Source: an uncultured Methylopila sp.
Lineage (GTDB): Bacteria > Pseudomonadota > Alphaproteobacteria > Rhizobiales > Methylopilaceae
Assembly: GCA_902168115.1 (NCBI GenBank)
Contig: CABHPB010000082.1
Span: 149,533-213,532, forward strand
DNA length: 64,000 bases
Reading direction: 5' to 3'
Below the pieces are notes generated by a model. The model saw only the letters and a list, made by a program, of their open reading frames with translations. It was not told the DNA's origin and did no database searches. This document shows, one piece after another, positions 1 to 8,304 of this stretch (the first letter of the stretch is position 1; every line of letters starts with the position of its first letter). Position numbers and translations under genes: made by a program.

Positions 1-113
1 TCGTGCTCGGTGCCGACCCGGAACTCGGACTCCGGCCTGCAGCCCGCCTCCATCCAAGCGACGAGTTCGTCCCGCGAGGTAAGCGCGGTCGGGTCGATCT
101 GGTCGCGGGCCAT
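1..113 (-). CDS. gshA: glutamate-cysteine ligase, N-terminal fragment cut by the contig start
   Basis: Reading the minus strand from the ATG at 111-113 gives about 37 residues: MARDQIDPTALTSRD, then ELVAWMEAGCRPESE and FRVGTEH. This is the characteristic start of the alphaproteobacterial/plant-type glutamate-cysteine ligase, which makes gamma-glutamylcysteine, the first step of glutathione synthesis. The gene runs off the left edge, so only the first tenth or less is present and no catalytic residues can be checked. Identification rests on the conserved opening motif ending in GTEH. In a methylotroph, glutathione also supports formaldehyde handling, but that is only context. Confidence 0.75.
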   Translation of the reverse strand, partial: MARDQIDPTALTSRDELVAWMEAGCRPESEFRVGTEH

Positions 114-192
114 GGGGTCTCGGCGGCAGGGGGAACGCCGCGGTCAGTTAGTCGGTCGCAGGCGGGGCGTCTAGGGGGACCGGCTGTCCGCC

Positions 193-921
193 TTACGCGT
201 CGATGATGACGGTCGCTCCAACGTCGGCGCGGTCGTAGAGGTCGATGACGTCGTGGTTGAACATCCGCACGCAGCCCGACGACATCGCGAGGCCGATCGA
301 CTTCGGATAATTCGTGCCGTGGATGCGGTAGGACGAATCCCGGCCGTTCTGAAACAGGTACATCGCGCGCGCGCCGAGCGGATTCTGCAGGCCGCCGGGC
401 ATGCCGCCGGCCCAGGGGCCGTTGGTCTTCTTGTCGCGCTTGATCATCTCGGGGGTCGGCGTCCAGCGCGGCCAGGCCGCCTTGTGCGCGATCTTGGCGC
501 GGCCGCTCCACTCCATGCCCTCGCGGCCGACGCCGATGCCGTAGCGGATCGCGGAGCCGTTCTTCTCCACGAAGTAGAGCCGGCGGGCGGAGGTCTTCAC
601 CACGATCGTGCCGGGCTTTTCGCCGGTCGGGTCGGCGACGCGGCGACGGAGCACCGTCGGTTCGACATTGGCGTAGTTCATGGCCGGCAGGTCCCGGCCG
701 TTGTCGGACCGCGCGCCGTAGATCTTGTTGTAGCTGAAGCCGGAGTCGCCGAACTCGTCGAACAGCGAGGCCATGTTGGGGCCCGAAGCGCAGGCGCCGA
801 GCGCGAGCGGCAGGCCGGCGACCAGCGCGCGGCGCGACAGCCGCACGACCGCGGGGGCCGCGAGCGGCGCATCCTCTTCGGAAGCAGAACCGAGGGGGGC
901 GGCGGAGGCGTCGGTCGTCAT
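193..921 (-). CDS. L,D-transpeptidase (YkuD family), probable lipoprotein
   Basis: 242 residues. A hydrophobic N-terminal segment after a double Arg ends in a lipobox-like LGAC around residue 43, so the product is probably a lipoprotein or is exported. The C-terminal half is a YkuD catalytic domain: it begins with a conserved strand (RRLYFVEKNG), contains the HG of YRIHGTN and ends with the active-site motif SSGCVRM, in which Cys is the nucleophile. These enzymes make 3-3 crosslinks in peptidoglycan or attach proteins to it. A paralogue lies immediately upstream on the same strand (1052-1804), with about 130 bases between them. Family assignment is firm; the particular envelope substrate is unknown. 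Confidence 0.88.
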   Translation of the reverse strand: MTTDASAAPLGSASEEDAPLAAPAVVRLSRRALVAGLPLALGACASGPNMASLFDEFGDSGFSYNKIYGARSDNGRDLPAMNYANVEPTVLRRRVADPTGEKPGTIVVKTSARRLYFVEKNGSAIRYGIGVGREGMEWSGRAKIAHKAAWPRWTPTPEMIKRDKKTNGPWAGGMPGGLQNPLGARAMYLFQNGRDSSYRIHGTNYPKSIGLAMSSGCVRMFNHDVIDLYDRADVGATVIIDA

Positions 922-1051
922 TCGCTCAGGTTCCGTCAGGCTCTGGAAACGCGAAGGCCGGGCCGCCCGAAGACGACCCGGCCATGGCGCGCCGGGCTGT
1001 GCGCCCGGCGATGGACCCGCTCTCCCCCGAGGCGGGTCCGGGACTTATCGG

Positions 1052-1804
1052 TCACGAACGGACCACGACCTTGGTGCCGAGCGGCACCCGGTCGTACAGA
1101 TCGATGACGTCCTGGTTCATCATGCGGATGCAGCCGGACGAGACGGCCTTGCCGATCGAGTAGGGCTCGATGGTGCCGTGGATGCGGAACAGCGTGTCCT
1201 TGTCGCCCTGCCAGAGCGTCATGGAGCGCGCGCCGAGCGGGTTGCCGGGGCCGCCGGGCATGCCGTTGGCGTAGGGGCGCGCATGCGGATCGCGCGCGAC
1301 CATCTCCGCCGGCGGATGCCAGTCCGGCCATTCCAGCTTGCGGCGGATATAGGCCTCGCCGGACCATCCGAATCCCTCGCGGCCGACGCCGACGCCGTAG
1401 CGCAGCGCGGTGCCGTCGTCCTGCACCAGATACAGGTGACGCTCGCTCGGGATGATGACGATGGTGCCGGCGGGCTCGCCGGTGGTGTTCGGGACGGTCT
1501 GCCGGAGGAACTCCGGCTTCACCTTCTCGACGTTGATCGACTTGACCGGATAGGGCTCGCTCGCCGTCAGGCTGTCGCCGTATCGCTCGGAGGCGGCCGG
1601 CTCGCCGAAGGAGGGCCCGATCGAGGCGATCGGCGCCGGGGCGGGCGCGAAGGCCGGCGCGGGCTGGGCCTTGGGCGGCTCGGCGGTCGCGAGCGGCTTG
1701 GACGTCACGCAGCCCGCGAGAAGAAGGGGGAGCGCCGCAAGCGCCGCGCGGCGCGCCCAAAGGACGAAGGGAGATGCGCACTCACGGGATGACGCTGTGG
1801 ACAT
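1052..1804 (-). CDS. L,D-transpeptidase (YkuD family), lipoprotein
   Basis: 250 residues. The N-terminus has a hydrophobic stretch (ALAALPLLLAGC) with a clear lipobox LAGC, then a Pro/Ala-rich spacer of about 60 residues, consistent with an outer-membrane-anchored lipoprotein reaching into the cell wall. The YkuD domain follows (from RHLYLVQDDG) with the His of FRIHGT and the nucleophile motif SSGCIRM. It is a paralogue of the downstream gene at 193-921 and shares the MPGG-NPLGAR block that precedes the His motif. The two probably arose by tandem duplication and are likely both peptidoglycan 3-3 crosslinking or anchoring enzymes. No regulatory signal was recognised upstream. Confidence 0.88.
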   Translation of the reverse strand: MSTASSRECASPFVLWARRAALAALPLLLAGCVTSKPLATAEPPKAQPAPAFAPAPAPIASIGPSFGEPAASERYGDSLTASEPYPVKSINVEKVKPEFLRQTVPNTTGEPAGTIVIIPSERHLYLVQDDGTALRYGVGVGREGFGWSGEAYIRRKLEWPDWHPPAEMVARDPHARPYANGMPGGPGNPLGARSMTLWQGDKDTLFRIHGTIEPYSIGKAVSSGCIRMMNQDVIDLYDRVPLGTKVVVRS

Positions 1805-2000
1805 GGGCGTGTTCGCGGTGACTCGTTACTCAAGCGCCGTCCGACAGCGCCGACTTAAGGCTATACGCCCCTTTGTCGTGGCGTCGGCATGGCAAGTTGA
1901 GGCTTGCGTGGCGATCCCGTGATGGTGCGGCTTTTCGGCAACGGCCATCGAGACCGGGCGCTCCATCCGAAACCGTTGAAGAGCTTGATCGGATTTGGTT

Positions 2001-2030
2001 AATCGATCCTAAATCCGCTCAGGATCGATT
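2001..2030 (-). terminator. inverted repeat directly after rsmE, possible terminator
   Basis: A perfect 10-base inverted repeat, AATCGATCCT and AGGATCGATT, with a 10-base loop, begins at the rsmE stop codon on the minus strand. There is no clear run of U after the stem, so it may act as an mRNA 3' stabiliser or a weak terminator rather than a classical intrinsic terminator. Confidence 0.45.
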
Positions 2031-2770
2031 TAACGCCAGTCGCCGGCCGCAACCTGGACGAGAGCGAGCGCCGCGACCGCAGCCGTATCGGCCCGGAGGA
2101 TGCGCGGGCCGAGCCCCAGCCGGACGATTCCCGGCCGCCGCAGCAGCGCCGCGCGCTCCAGCGGATCGAAGCCGCCTTCCGGGCCGATGAGGAGGCTGAG
2201 CGAGCGGCCCTTCAACGGGGCGAGCGCCGCCGCGCCCTCGGCCGGATCCGCCGCCTCGTCGCAGAAGACGAGCGCCGCATCCTCGTGCAGTCCGTCGAGT
2301 CCCTGATCCAGCGAGGCCGGCTCGTCGATCTCCGGGATCGTCAGCACGCCGCATTGCTCGGCGGCCTCGACGGCGTTGGCGCGCATGCGCTCGAGGTTGA
2401 CGCGCGCGACCTGCGTGCGGCGGGTGATCGTCGGCGAGAGCCGCGAGACGCCCATCTCGACGGCCTTCTGCACCATGTAGTCGAGCCGGGCGTGCTTGAG
2501 CGGCGCGAACATCAGGCGGAGCGAGGGCGCGGGCGTCTGCTCCCGCAGGCGCGATTCGCAGGCGAGCAGGACGCGCTTCTTGGCGACCTCCGCGACCCGG
2601 GCGCCCCACTCGCCGTCGCGTCCGTTGAACAGCAGGAGCCCGTCGCCCGCCGACATCCGGAGGACGTTGCGGACATAGTTCGCGGCGTTGTCCTCGAGCG
2701 TGACCTCGGCGCCCTCGCTTAGGGAGGCGTCCACGAACAGCCGGGTGGAGGAGAAGTCGTAATCGGGCAT
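2030..2770 (-). CDS. rsmE: 16S rRNA (uracil(1498)-N(3))-methyltransferase
   Basis: 246 residues, the usual length for RsmE. The N-terminal PUA-like domain (RLFVDASL near the start, then NYVRNVLRMSAGD) is followed by a SPOUT methyltransferase domain with the deep-knot motifs LLIGPEGGFDPLE and LGPRILRADTA, which bind S-adenosylmethionine. The enzyme methylates U1498 in the decoding centre of the small ribosomal subunit. ubiA starts divergently about 80 bases away, so this intergenic stretch probably holds both promoters. The ATG at 2768-2770 is the natural start because the RLF motif follows at once. Confidence 0.93.
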   Translation of the reverse strand: MPDYDFSSTRLFVDASLSEGAEVTLEDNAANYVRNVLRMSAGDGLLLFNGRDGEWGARVAEVAKKRVLLACESRLREQTPAPSLRLMFAPLKHARLDYMVQKAVEMGVSRLSPTITRRTQVARVNLERMRANAVEAAEQCGVLTIPEIDEPASLDQGLDGLHEDAALVFCDEAADPAEGAAALAPLKGRSLSLLIGPEGGFDPLERAALLRRPGIVRLGLGPRILRADTAAVAALALVQVAAGDWR

Positions 2771-2850
2771 CGGCTAGCCGGATCATGCCGCCGCGGCTTC
2801 CGTCAACCCGCTTGACCGGCCGCCCCGCCGCGTCGCTTGATCGCCGCGTG

Positions 2851-3789
2851 ATGACCACGCCCCCCGCCTCCGGCTCCGTCGCGGACGCCCTGCCCTCGAA
2901 CTGGGTCGACCGCCGCGCGCCGGCGGCCTGGCGGCCCTATCTCAGGCTCGCGCGAGCGGACCGGCCGATCGGGGCGTGGCTGCTGTTCTGGCCCTGCGCA
3001 TGGTCGAGCGCGCTCGCGGCCGTCGCCTCCGGCGCGGGCTGGCCGAACCCGTGGCATCTCGCGCTGTTCGCGATCGGCTCGATCGCGATGCGGGGCGCGG
3101 GGTGCGCCTACAACGACCTCGTCGACCGCGACATCGACGCCAAGGTGGCGCGCACCCGCTCGCGGCCCCTGCCCTCCGGCCAGATCACGCCGAAGCAGGC
3201 CGCGGCCTTCCTCGCCGCGCTGCTGCTGGTCGGGCTCGCCGTGCTGCTGTCGCTGCCGCCGTTCGCGATCCTGGTCGGCCTCGGCTCCATCGTCCCGGTC
3301 GCGCTCTACCCCTTCATGAAGCGGATCACCTGGTGGCCGCAGGCGATGCTGGGCGTGTGCTTCGGCTGGGGCGCGCTGATGGGCTGGGCGGCCGCCTTCG
3401 AGCGGCTCGACTGGGCCCCCGTCGCGCTGCACGGCGCGGCCTTCCTCTGGATCATCGGCTACGACACGATCTACGCGCACCAGGACAAGGAGGACGACCT
3501 CGCCATCGGCGTCGGCTCCACCGCCCTGCTGTTCGGCGCGCGGACGCAGCCGATCCTGTTCGCCTTTTACGCCGGCGCCGCGGCGCTGCTTTTCGTCGCC
3601 GTGCTGCTCGCCGGCGGCGGGCTGATGTCCTACGCCGGCGTCATCGCTTTCGCGCTGCATTGCCTGAAGCAGACGCGCCGGCTCGACGTCGACGATCCCG
3701 CCCTGTGCCTGAGGCTGTTCAAGTCCAACCGCGACGCGGGCGCGCTGGTCTTCCTTGGGCTCGTCGCAGACGCCATATTACGGTTGTGA
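2851..3789 (+). CDS. ubiA: 4-hydroxybenzoate polyprenyltransferase
   Basis: 312 residues from the ATG at 2851; the frame is open upstream to 2785 but the extension is unlike UbiA. It is an integral membrane prenyltransferase that attaches the polyprenyl tail to 4-hydroxybenzoate in ubiquinone synthesis. Both Asp-rich motifs are visible: NDLVDRDID, in the first cytoplasmic loop, and DKEDD after YDTIYAHQ in the second. RPIGAWLLFWP near the N-terminus is also typical. Many hydrophobic segments separate these loops. It is divergent from rsmE and followed closely by a 46-residue membrane peptide. Confidence 0.93.
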   Translation: MTTPPASGSVADALPSNWVDRRAPAAWRPYLRLARADRPIGAWLLFWPCAWSSALAAVASGAGWPNPWHLALFAIGSIAMRGAGCAYNDLVDRDIDAKVARTRSRPLPSGQITPKQAAAFLAALLLVGLAVLLSLPPFAILVGLGSIVPVALYPFMKRITWWPQAMLGVCFGWGALMGWAAAFERLDWAPVALHGAAFLWIIGYDTIYAHQDKEDDLAIGVGSTALLFGARTQPILFAFYAGAAALLFVAVLLAGGGLMSYAGVIAFALHCLKQTRRLDVDDPALCLRLFKSNRDAGALVFLGLVADAILRL

Positions 3790-3802
3790 GAAGGCGGGCG
3801 AG

Positions 3803-3943
3803 ATGAGCGAAGACGGTCAGGTGGTGAAGGATCCGGTCAGCCCGGAGCATAAGCGCTTCGTGCTGGCGCAGGCGAGCTTGAGGTTGTGGCTGATGGCGGC
3901 CGTGGTCGTCGCGCTGCTGGCCTGGCTGTTCGTGGAGCTCTGA
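3803..3943 (+). CDS. small single-pass membrane protein, function unknown
   Basis: A 46-residue ORF starting 13 bases after the ubiA stop. The first 24 residues are charged (MSEDGQVVKDPVSPEHKR), then comes one transmembrane helix (LWLMAAVVVALLAWLFV) that ends almost at the C-terminus, so the protein is probably N-in with a tiny outside tail. The close spacing to ubiA suggests co-transcription. I do not recognise a named family. That it is real is supported by a plausible ribosome site (AAGGCGGG), the clean helix and codon use like its neighbours. Confidence 0.6.
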   Translation: MSEDGQVVKDPVSPEHKRFVLAQASLRLWLMAAVVVALLAWLFVEL

Positions 3944-4016
3944 GGCGCCACGCCAGATCCGGGGCAATCCGTTTACGCCTGCACGGCATCATCGCCGTCC
4001 GAACCGGACGATCGCC

Positions 4017-4373
4017 ATGCCGACGAACAGTCGCCCGAGCCAGCGCCGCATGCCCCCCGGCAAGACGTTTTGCGTTGTTGGGCTGCTCGGCCTGTGGACG
4101 TTCTGCGCTTACAAGATCTATTGCGCGGCGAGCTACGGACTGATCTGGCCACGAATGCGCTTCGGCGGCGGGTGGTTCTCCTATGCCGATGATCCCGGAC
4201 TCTATGTGTCCCTGGTCGCCATAAACGGTTTTGTGGTCGCGGCTCCCGTCCTGCTGTTTCTGGTCTGGACCTGGATTCGCAAGGTCGAGGAGCGTCGTCG
4301 ACGCGACGACGCCTCCAAGCCGGTCGTCGACGTCAGGCCGCAGCCGATCGTGCTTCACGAGACCAAGCGCTGA
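4017..4373 (+). CDS. hypothetical protein with two predicted membrane helices
   Basis: 118 residues. A basic N-terminus precedes a hydrophobic segment (TFCVVGLLGLWTFCAY). A second one (YVSLVAINGFVVAAPVLLFLV) is followed by a highly basic patch (RKVEERRRRDD), giving a two-helix membrane protein with both ends probably cytoplasmic. No catalytic motif is visible and I do not recognise the family. It stands alone between the 46-residue membrane peptide and the DUF2236 gene. An alternative internal start at Met12 is possible. Confidence 0.55.
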   Translation: MPTNSRPSQRRMPPGKTFCVVGLLGLWTFCAYKIYCAASYGLIWPRMRFGGGWFSYADDPGLYVSLVAINGFVVAAPVLLFLVWTWIRKVEERRRRDDASKPVVDVRPQPIVLHETKR

Positions 4374-4417
4374 CAGGCGTCATTGGCGTCTTCGCGCGGC
4401 GCTCCTAAGTCTAGAGC

Positions 4418-5251
4418 GTGCAAGAGATCCGCCACGCCATCAGATCGCAGATCCTGGAAATGGTCGGCGCCTCCGAGGGCCGCCGCGCCGAGCGGACCGA
4501 CGACGGCCTGTTCGGGCCGCGCTCCTCGGCATGGCGGGTCCATCGGGACGTGACCTCGATGATGATCGGCGGCGTTGGCGCCTTGCTTCTCCAGATGCTG
4601 CATCCGGCCGCGCTCGCCGGGGTCTGGGACCATTCGGACTACCGGAAGGACATGTCCGGACGGCTGCGCCGCACCGCGCGCTTCATTTCCGGCACGACCT
4701 ACGGGTCGACGGAGCAGGCCGAGGCGCTGATCGCGCGGGTGCGCGCCATTCATGACAGGATCGCGGGGCGTCTGCCGGACGGGACGCCCTATTCGGCGAA
4801 CGACCCCGACCTTCTGACATGGGTGCATGTCGCGGAGGCGCGGAGTTTTCTCGCCGCGCATCTGCGCTATCGCGAGGCGCTGTTCCCGCCCGCCGACCAG
4901 GACCGCTACCTCGCCGAGATGGCGATCGTGGCGAAGAAGCTCGGCGCGGGCGACGTGCCGACGACGCGCCGCGAGGTCGAGGACTATCTCGAGGCGATGC
5001 GCCCGCGCCTCGTCGTCGACGAGCGCACCTGCGCGGTCGCAAAGGCGCTGCTCTCGCAGCGGCCTGCAGGTCTCGCGCTCGCGCCGGCCTATCGACTGAT
5101 GATGCAGGCCGGGATCGACCTGCTGCCCGACTGGGCGGCGCGGATGCACGGATTGCGCAGTCCGCGGATCGGCCGGCCGGCGGTCGCGATCGGCGCGATC
5201 GGGATCGGCTCGGTCGTGCGCTGGGCGATGCGAGACCCGGCGCCGGCCTGA
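4418..5251 (+). CDS. DUF2236 / MpaB-type oxygenase family protein
   Basis: 277 residues with a GTG start at 4418. The N-terminal part carries the pattern of DUF2236 proteins (MpaB/latex-clearing-protein-like oxygenases): SSAWRVHRDVTSMM, then a helix-rich region with LLLQMLHPAALAGVWDHSDY, TARFISGTTYGS and LLTWVHVAEARSF. Members bind a b-type haem; His residues in LHPAA, WDHS and WVHV are the candidate ligand positions, although I cannot say which are used. The substrate is unknown. No partner gene is apparent, and the downstream gene at 5252 is convergent, with its stop directly after this one. Confidence 0.72.
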   Translation: MQEIRHAIRSQILEMVGASEGRRAERTDDGLFGPRSSAWRVHRDVTSMMIGGVGALLLQMLHPAALAGVWDHSDYRKDMSGRLRRTARFISGTTYGSTEQAEALIARVRAIHDRIAGRLPDGTPYSANDPDLLTWVHVAEARSFLAAHLRYREALFPPADQDRYLAEMAIVAKKLGAGDVPTTRREVEDYLEAMRPRLVVDERTCAVAKALLSQRPAGLALAPAYRLMMQAGIDLLPDWAARMHGLRSPRIGRPAVAIGAIGIGSVVRWAMRDPAPA

Positions 5252-5497
5252 TCAGTTCCGCGCGATGATCTCGCGCTCGCCGCGATGGACGGGCGTCTCG
5301 GGCGTCAGCCGGCCGGTGCGGCGGCGCGCCTGGAAACGGGTGCGGCGGCCCTTCAGCATGCTGTAGCCGCGGCGCGGGCGCGGACGCCCGCTGGACAGTT
5401 CGGCGCGCTCGGAAGCCTCCTCGCGATCGACCTCGCAAAGGTCTTCGGCGTCGTTCGCCGGCTGCGGCAAGTCGGAAAACAGCGTCGCGTTGCGCAT
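5252..5497 (-). CDS. small basic hypothetical protein
   Basis: An 81-residue ORF, convergent with the DUF2236 gene. It is very rich in Arg in its C-terminal half (GRPRPRRGYSMLKGRRTRF) with an acidic N-terminal part (DAEDLCEVDREEASE). A fair ribosome site (AGGAG) lies about 10 bases upstream of its ATG. No family recognised. In high-GC DNA such Arg-rich frames often arise by chance, so the ribosome site and the tidy fit between neighbours are the only support. Confidence 0.4.
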   Translation of the reverse strand: MRNATLFSDLPQPANDAEDLCEVDREEASERAELSSGRPRPRRGYSMLKGRRTRFQARRRTGRLTPETPVHRGEREIIARN

Positions 5498-5834
5498 TTC
5501 TCGTCGCTCCTGTCCCAGCCGACGCGACGAGGCGCGCCGGCTGCGGTTTGACGTCTCAGCATCCTGTCGAGAGAAGGCCCGATTGCTTCGAACTCTTCGC
5601 TTTATGTGCGTGAGAATGCGCTCCGAAGCGACGCTAACGGCTTAAGAGAGCTGGTGAATCCTTCCTGAACCGGGGCATGTCTTCGCTCATGCTGAAGAGG
5701 AGCTTTCGGGACAGGGTAAGAATGTGATGAACGGCCATTCCCGCCTTGCGCCTGAGCCTTCATGCCGACACTTTGGTGATGCGCTGCTTTGCGTGGCCCT
5801 CCAGACGCTTGCGAACCGGACACACCGCCGACCC
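5498..5834. other. intergenic region, no gene recognised
   Basis: About 340 bases between the start of the small basic ORF and the likely start of the inositol-phosphatase-family gene. It is slightly less GC-rich than the coding flanks around 5570-5720 and probably holds promoters. The downstream frame is open up to an ATG at 5724, so up to 37 extra residues could be coding, but they look unlike the family. Confidence 0.4.
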
Positions 5835-6665
5835 GTGCCTTCCCCCGACGCGACCATCGATCTCGACCGCCTCGCCGTCCGCCTCGACGAAATCGTGCGT
5901 GAAGCCGGCGACATCGCGCTGCGTTTCTTCCGGGACGGGGCGGAACGCTGGACCAAGGGCGACGACAGCCCGGTCACCGAGGCCGACATCGCCGTCGACC
6001 GTTTCCTCGCGGCCGAGCTGCCCTCACTCGTCGCAGGCTCCGGCTGGCTGTCGGAGGAGACCGCCGACACGCCCGACCGGCTCGCCTGCCGAAGGCTCTG
6101 GATCGTCGACCCGATCGACGGCACCCGCGCCTTCGTCGAGAACAAGCCGGAGTGGGTGGTCTCGGTCGCGCTGGTCGAGGATGGCGCGCCGGTGGCCGGC
6201 GTCGTGCGCAACCCGTGCGAGAACGCGACCTACGCCGCGGTCCGCGGCGGTGGCGCGACGCTGACGACGGCCGCAGGAACCACCGCGCTCGAGGTCCCCG
6301 ACGGCGAGGACCTTCGCGGCCTGTCGATCAGCGGTCCGTCCAGCCTGGTCGGCCCGCTCAAGTCCTGCGGCGTCGAGACGGGCAAGTGGCACTACGCCCT
6401 CGCCAACCGCCTCGTGCAGGTCGCCGGTGGCACGCTGGACGCCGCGCTTGCGCGGCCGCGCGCCCATGACTGGGACATCGCAGCCGCGCACCTGATCCTC
6501 GAGGAGTCGGGCGCGAGGCTGATCGGCTTCGACGGGCAGGTCCCGTCCTACAACAGAGAGACGACGCGCCACGGGGGCCTTATCGCGGCCGCCCCCAGGC
6601 GCGCCGCGGCGCTCGCCGCGGCCGTCGAGGAAGCACTGGCCGCAACCGCGGCCGTGGTCACATGA
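5835..6665 (+). CDS. inositol monophosphatase-family / 3'(2'),5'-bisphosphate nucleotidase or histidinol phosphatase
   Basis: 276 residues from a GTG at 5835; an ATG at 5724 would add 37 residues that do not resemble the family. The Mg-dependent phosphatase signatures are all present: SPVTEADIAVD (motif for metal binding), GWLSEE (Glu ligand), DPIDGTRAF (the DPxDGT core) and HDWDIAAAHLILEESGA near the C-terminus. The family includes CysQ (recycling of PAP), SuhB and HisN; length and the KGDDSPVTEAD block fit CysQ or HisN best but do not decide. The DUF4170 gene follows after 22 bases, probably in one transcript. Confidence 0.8.
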   Translation: MPSPDATIDLDRLAVRLDEIVREAGDIALRFFRDGAERWTKGDDSPVTEADIAVDRFLAAELPSLVAGSGWLSEETADTPDRLACRRLWIVDPIDGTRAFVENKPEWVVSVALVEDGAPVAGVVRNPCENATYAAVRGGGATLTTAAGTTALEVPDGEDLRGLSISGPSSLVGPLKSCGVETGKWHYALANRLVQVAGGTLDAALARPRAHDWDIAAAHLILEESGARLIGFDGQVPSYNRETTRHGGLIAAAPRRAAALAAAVEEALAATAAVVT

Positions 6666-6687
6666 ACCCTGCGGAGACCTTCACCCT

Positions 6688-6921
6688 ATGAGCGACGTCG
6701 TCCCCAAGCAGCTGCTCCACCTCGTCTTCGGCGGGGAGCTCGAGGATGTTCAGGGCGTCGCCTTCAAGGACGTGCCGAACCTCGACATCGTCGGGATCTT
6801 CCCCGACTACGCCAGCGCCCGCGCCGCCTGGAAGGCGAAGGCGCAGGCGACCGTCGACAACGCCCACATGCGCTACTTCGTGGTTCACCTGCACCGGCTG
6901 CTGGACCCGGAGACGGCCTGA
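6688..6921 (+). CDS. DUF4170 family small protein
   Basis: 77 residues, matching the compact DUF4170 family of alphaproteobacteria in length and in motifs (LLHLVFGGEL near the start, FPDYASARAAWKAKAQ in the middle, YFVVHLHRLLDPE at the end). Function is unknown. A ribosome site is only weakly visible. It lies 22 bases after the phosphatase gene and is convergent with the acetyltransferase that ends at 6928. Confidence 0.82.
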   Translation: MSDVVPKQLLHLVFGGELEDVQGVAFKDVPNLDIVGIFPDYASARAAWKAKAQATVDNAHMRYFVVHLHRLLDPETA

Positions 6922-6927
6922 GCCGAC

Positions 6928-7644
<717 letters not shown>

Positions 7645-7744
7645 GGAGGCTCAGTCGGCTTCGAGGACGGGCCGTCCTCCCTGCGACGGCGCGCGGCCCG
7701 CGTCCAGCCAATTCCGCTGAAGCGGCCGATCGCGAAAGCTCATG

Positions 7745-8146
7745 TCAGAGCTTCATCATCCCCGACCAGCCGAGCCCCGGCTGGAAACGCGTGACCGACT
7801 TGTCCTTGCCCTCGACCGGAAAAGCGAGCCAGGCGCTGCCGTCCTTCGGGCATCCGGCGAGGTAGCTCACGCCGAAGAACTCGCTCGCGCCGCTGGCGTC
7901 GGTGCCTGCCTTCTTGACCAGCTTCGTGAGGTTCTCGCGAACATGCGCGGCGCCGAGCCGCGTCGCCTCGGCGCGGAGTTCCTTGGACAGCGGAGCGGAG
8001 CACTGGTCGACCTGCGGATGCAGCAGGATGCGGATCTGGACGTTGGTCTTGCCGACCTTGGCCATGACGACCGTGGTCTTGGGCGCGGCGAGCGCGGGAG
8101 CCGCGCCCAACGCGAGCGTTAAGGCGATGATCATGCGACGGGTCAT
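7745..8146 (-). CDS. secreted hypothetical protein
   Basis: 133 residues. A clear signal peptide (MTRRMIIALTLALGAAPALA, cleavage after ALA) is followed by a small periplasmic domain of about 110 residues with two Cys (DQCSAPL and AGCPKDGSAW) that could form a disulfide. I do not recognise the family. The gene is single, divergent from the aminotransferase at 8305, with about 160 bases between the two starts for promoters. Confidence 0.65.
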   Translation of the reverse strand: MTRRMIIALTLALGAAPALAAPKTTVVMAKVGKTNVQIRILLHPQVDQCSAPLSKELRAEATRLGAAHVRENLTKLVKKAGTDASGASEFFGVSYLAGCPKDGSAWLAFPVEGKDKSVTRFQPGLGWSGMMKL

Positions 8147-8304
8147 CGCCGCCTGCTGCCACAGGAATGCGGCGGGCTCGCGCCCTTGAAGTCGGTCGCG
8201 GCGTGAAACCGCGCCGCAAGGCGCCCGGATGACAATCGGGCGCCGGATGCTAGGTGTTGTGACGGAAACCGCGGACCAAAAGACCCCGCAGCCGGAGAAC
8301 CGTC

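Noticed and set aside
253..1107. Long plus-strand frame across the L,D-transpeptidase genes
   Set aside because: Antisense shadow of two clear YkuD genes; composition is Arg/Ala/Gly-rich with no family features.
1805..2000. tRNA or small RNA between the second L,D-transpeptidase and rsmE
   Set aside because: No cloverleaf or T-arm motif is found; only the inverted repeat at 2001-2030 stands out.
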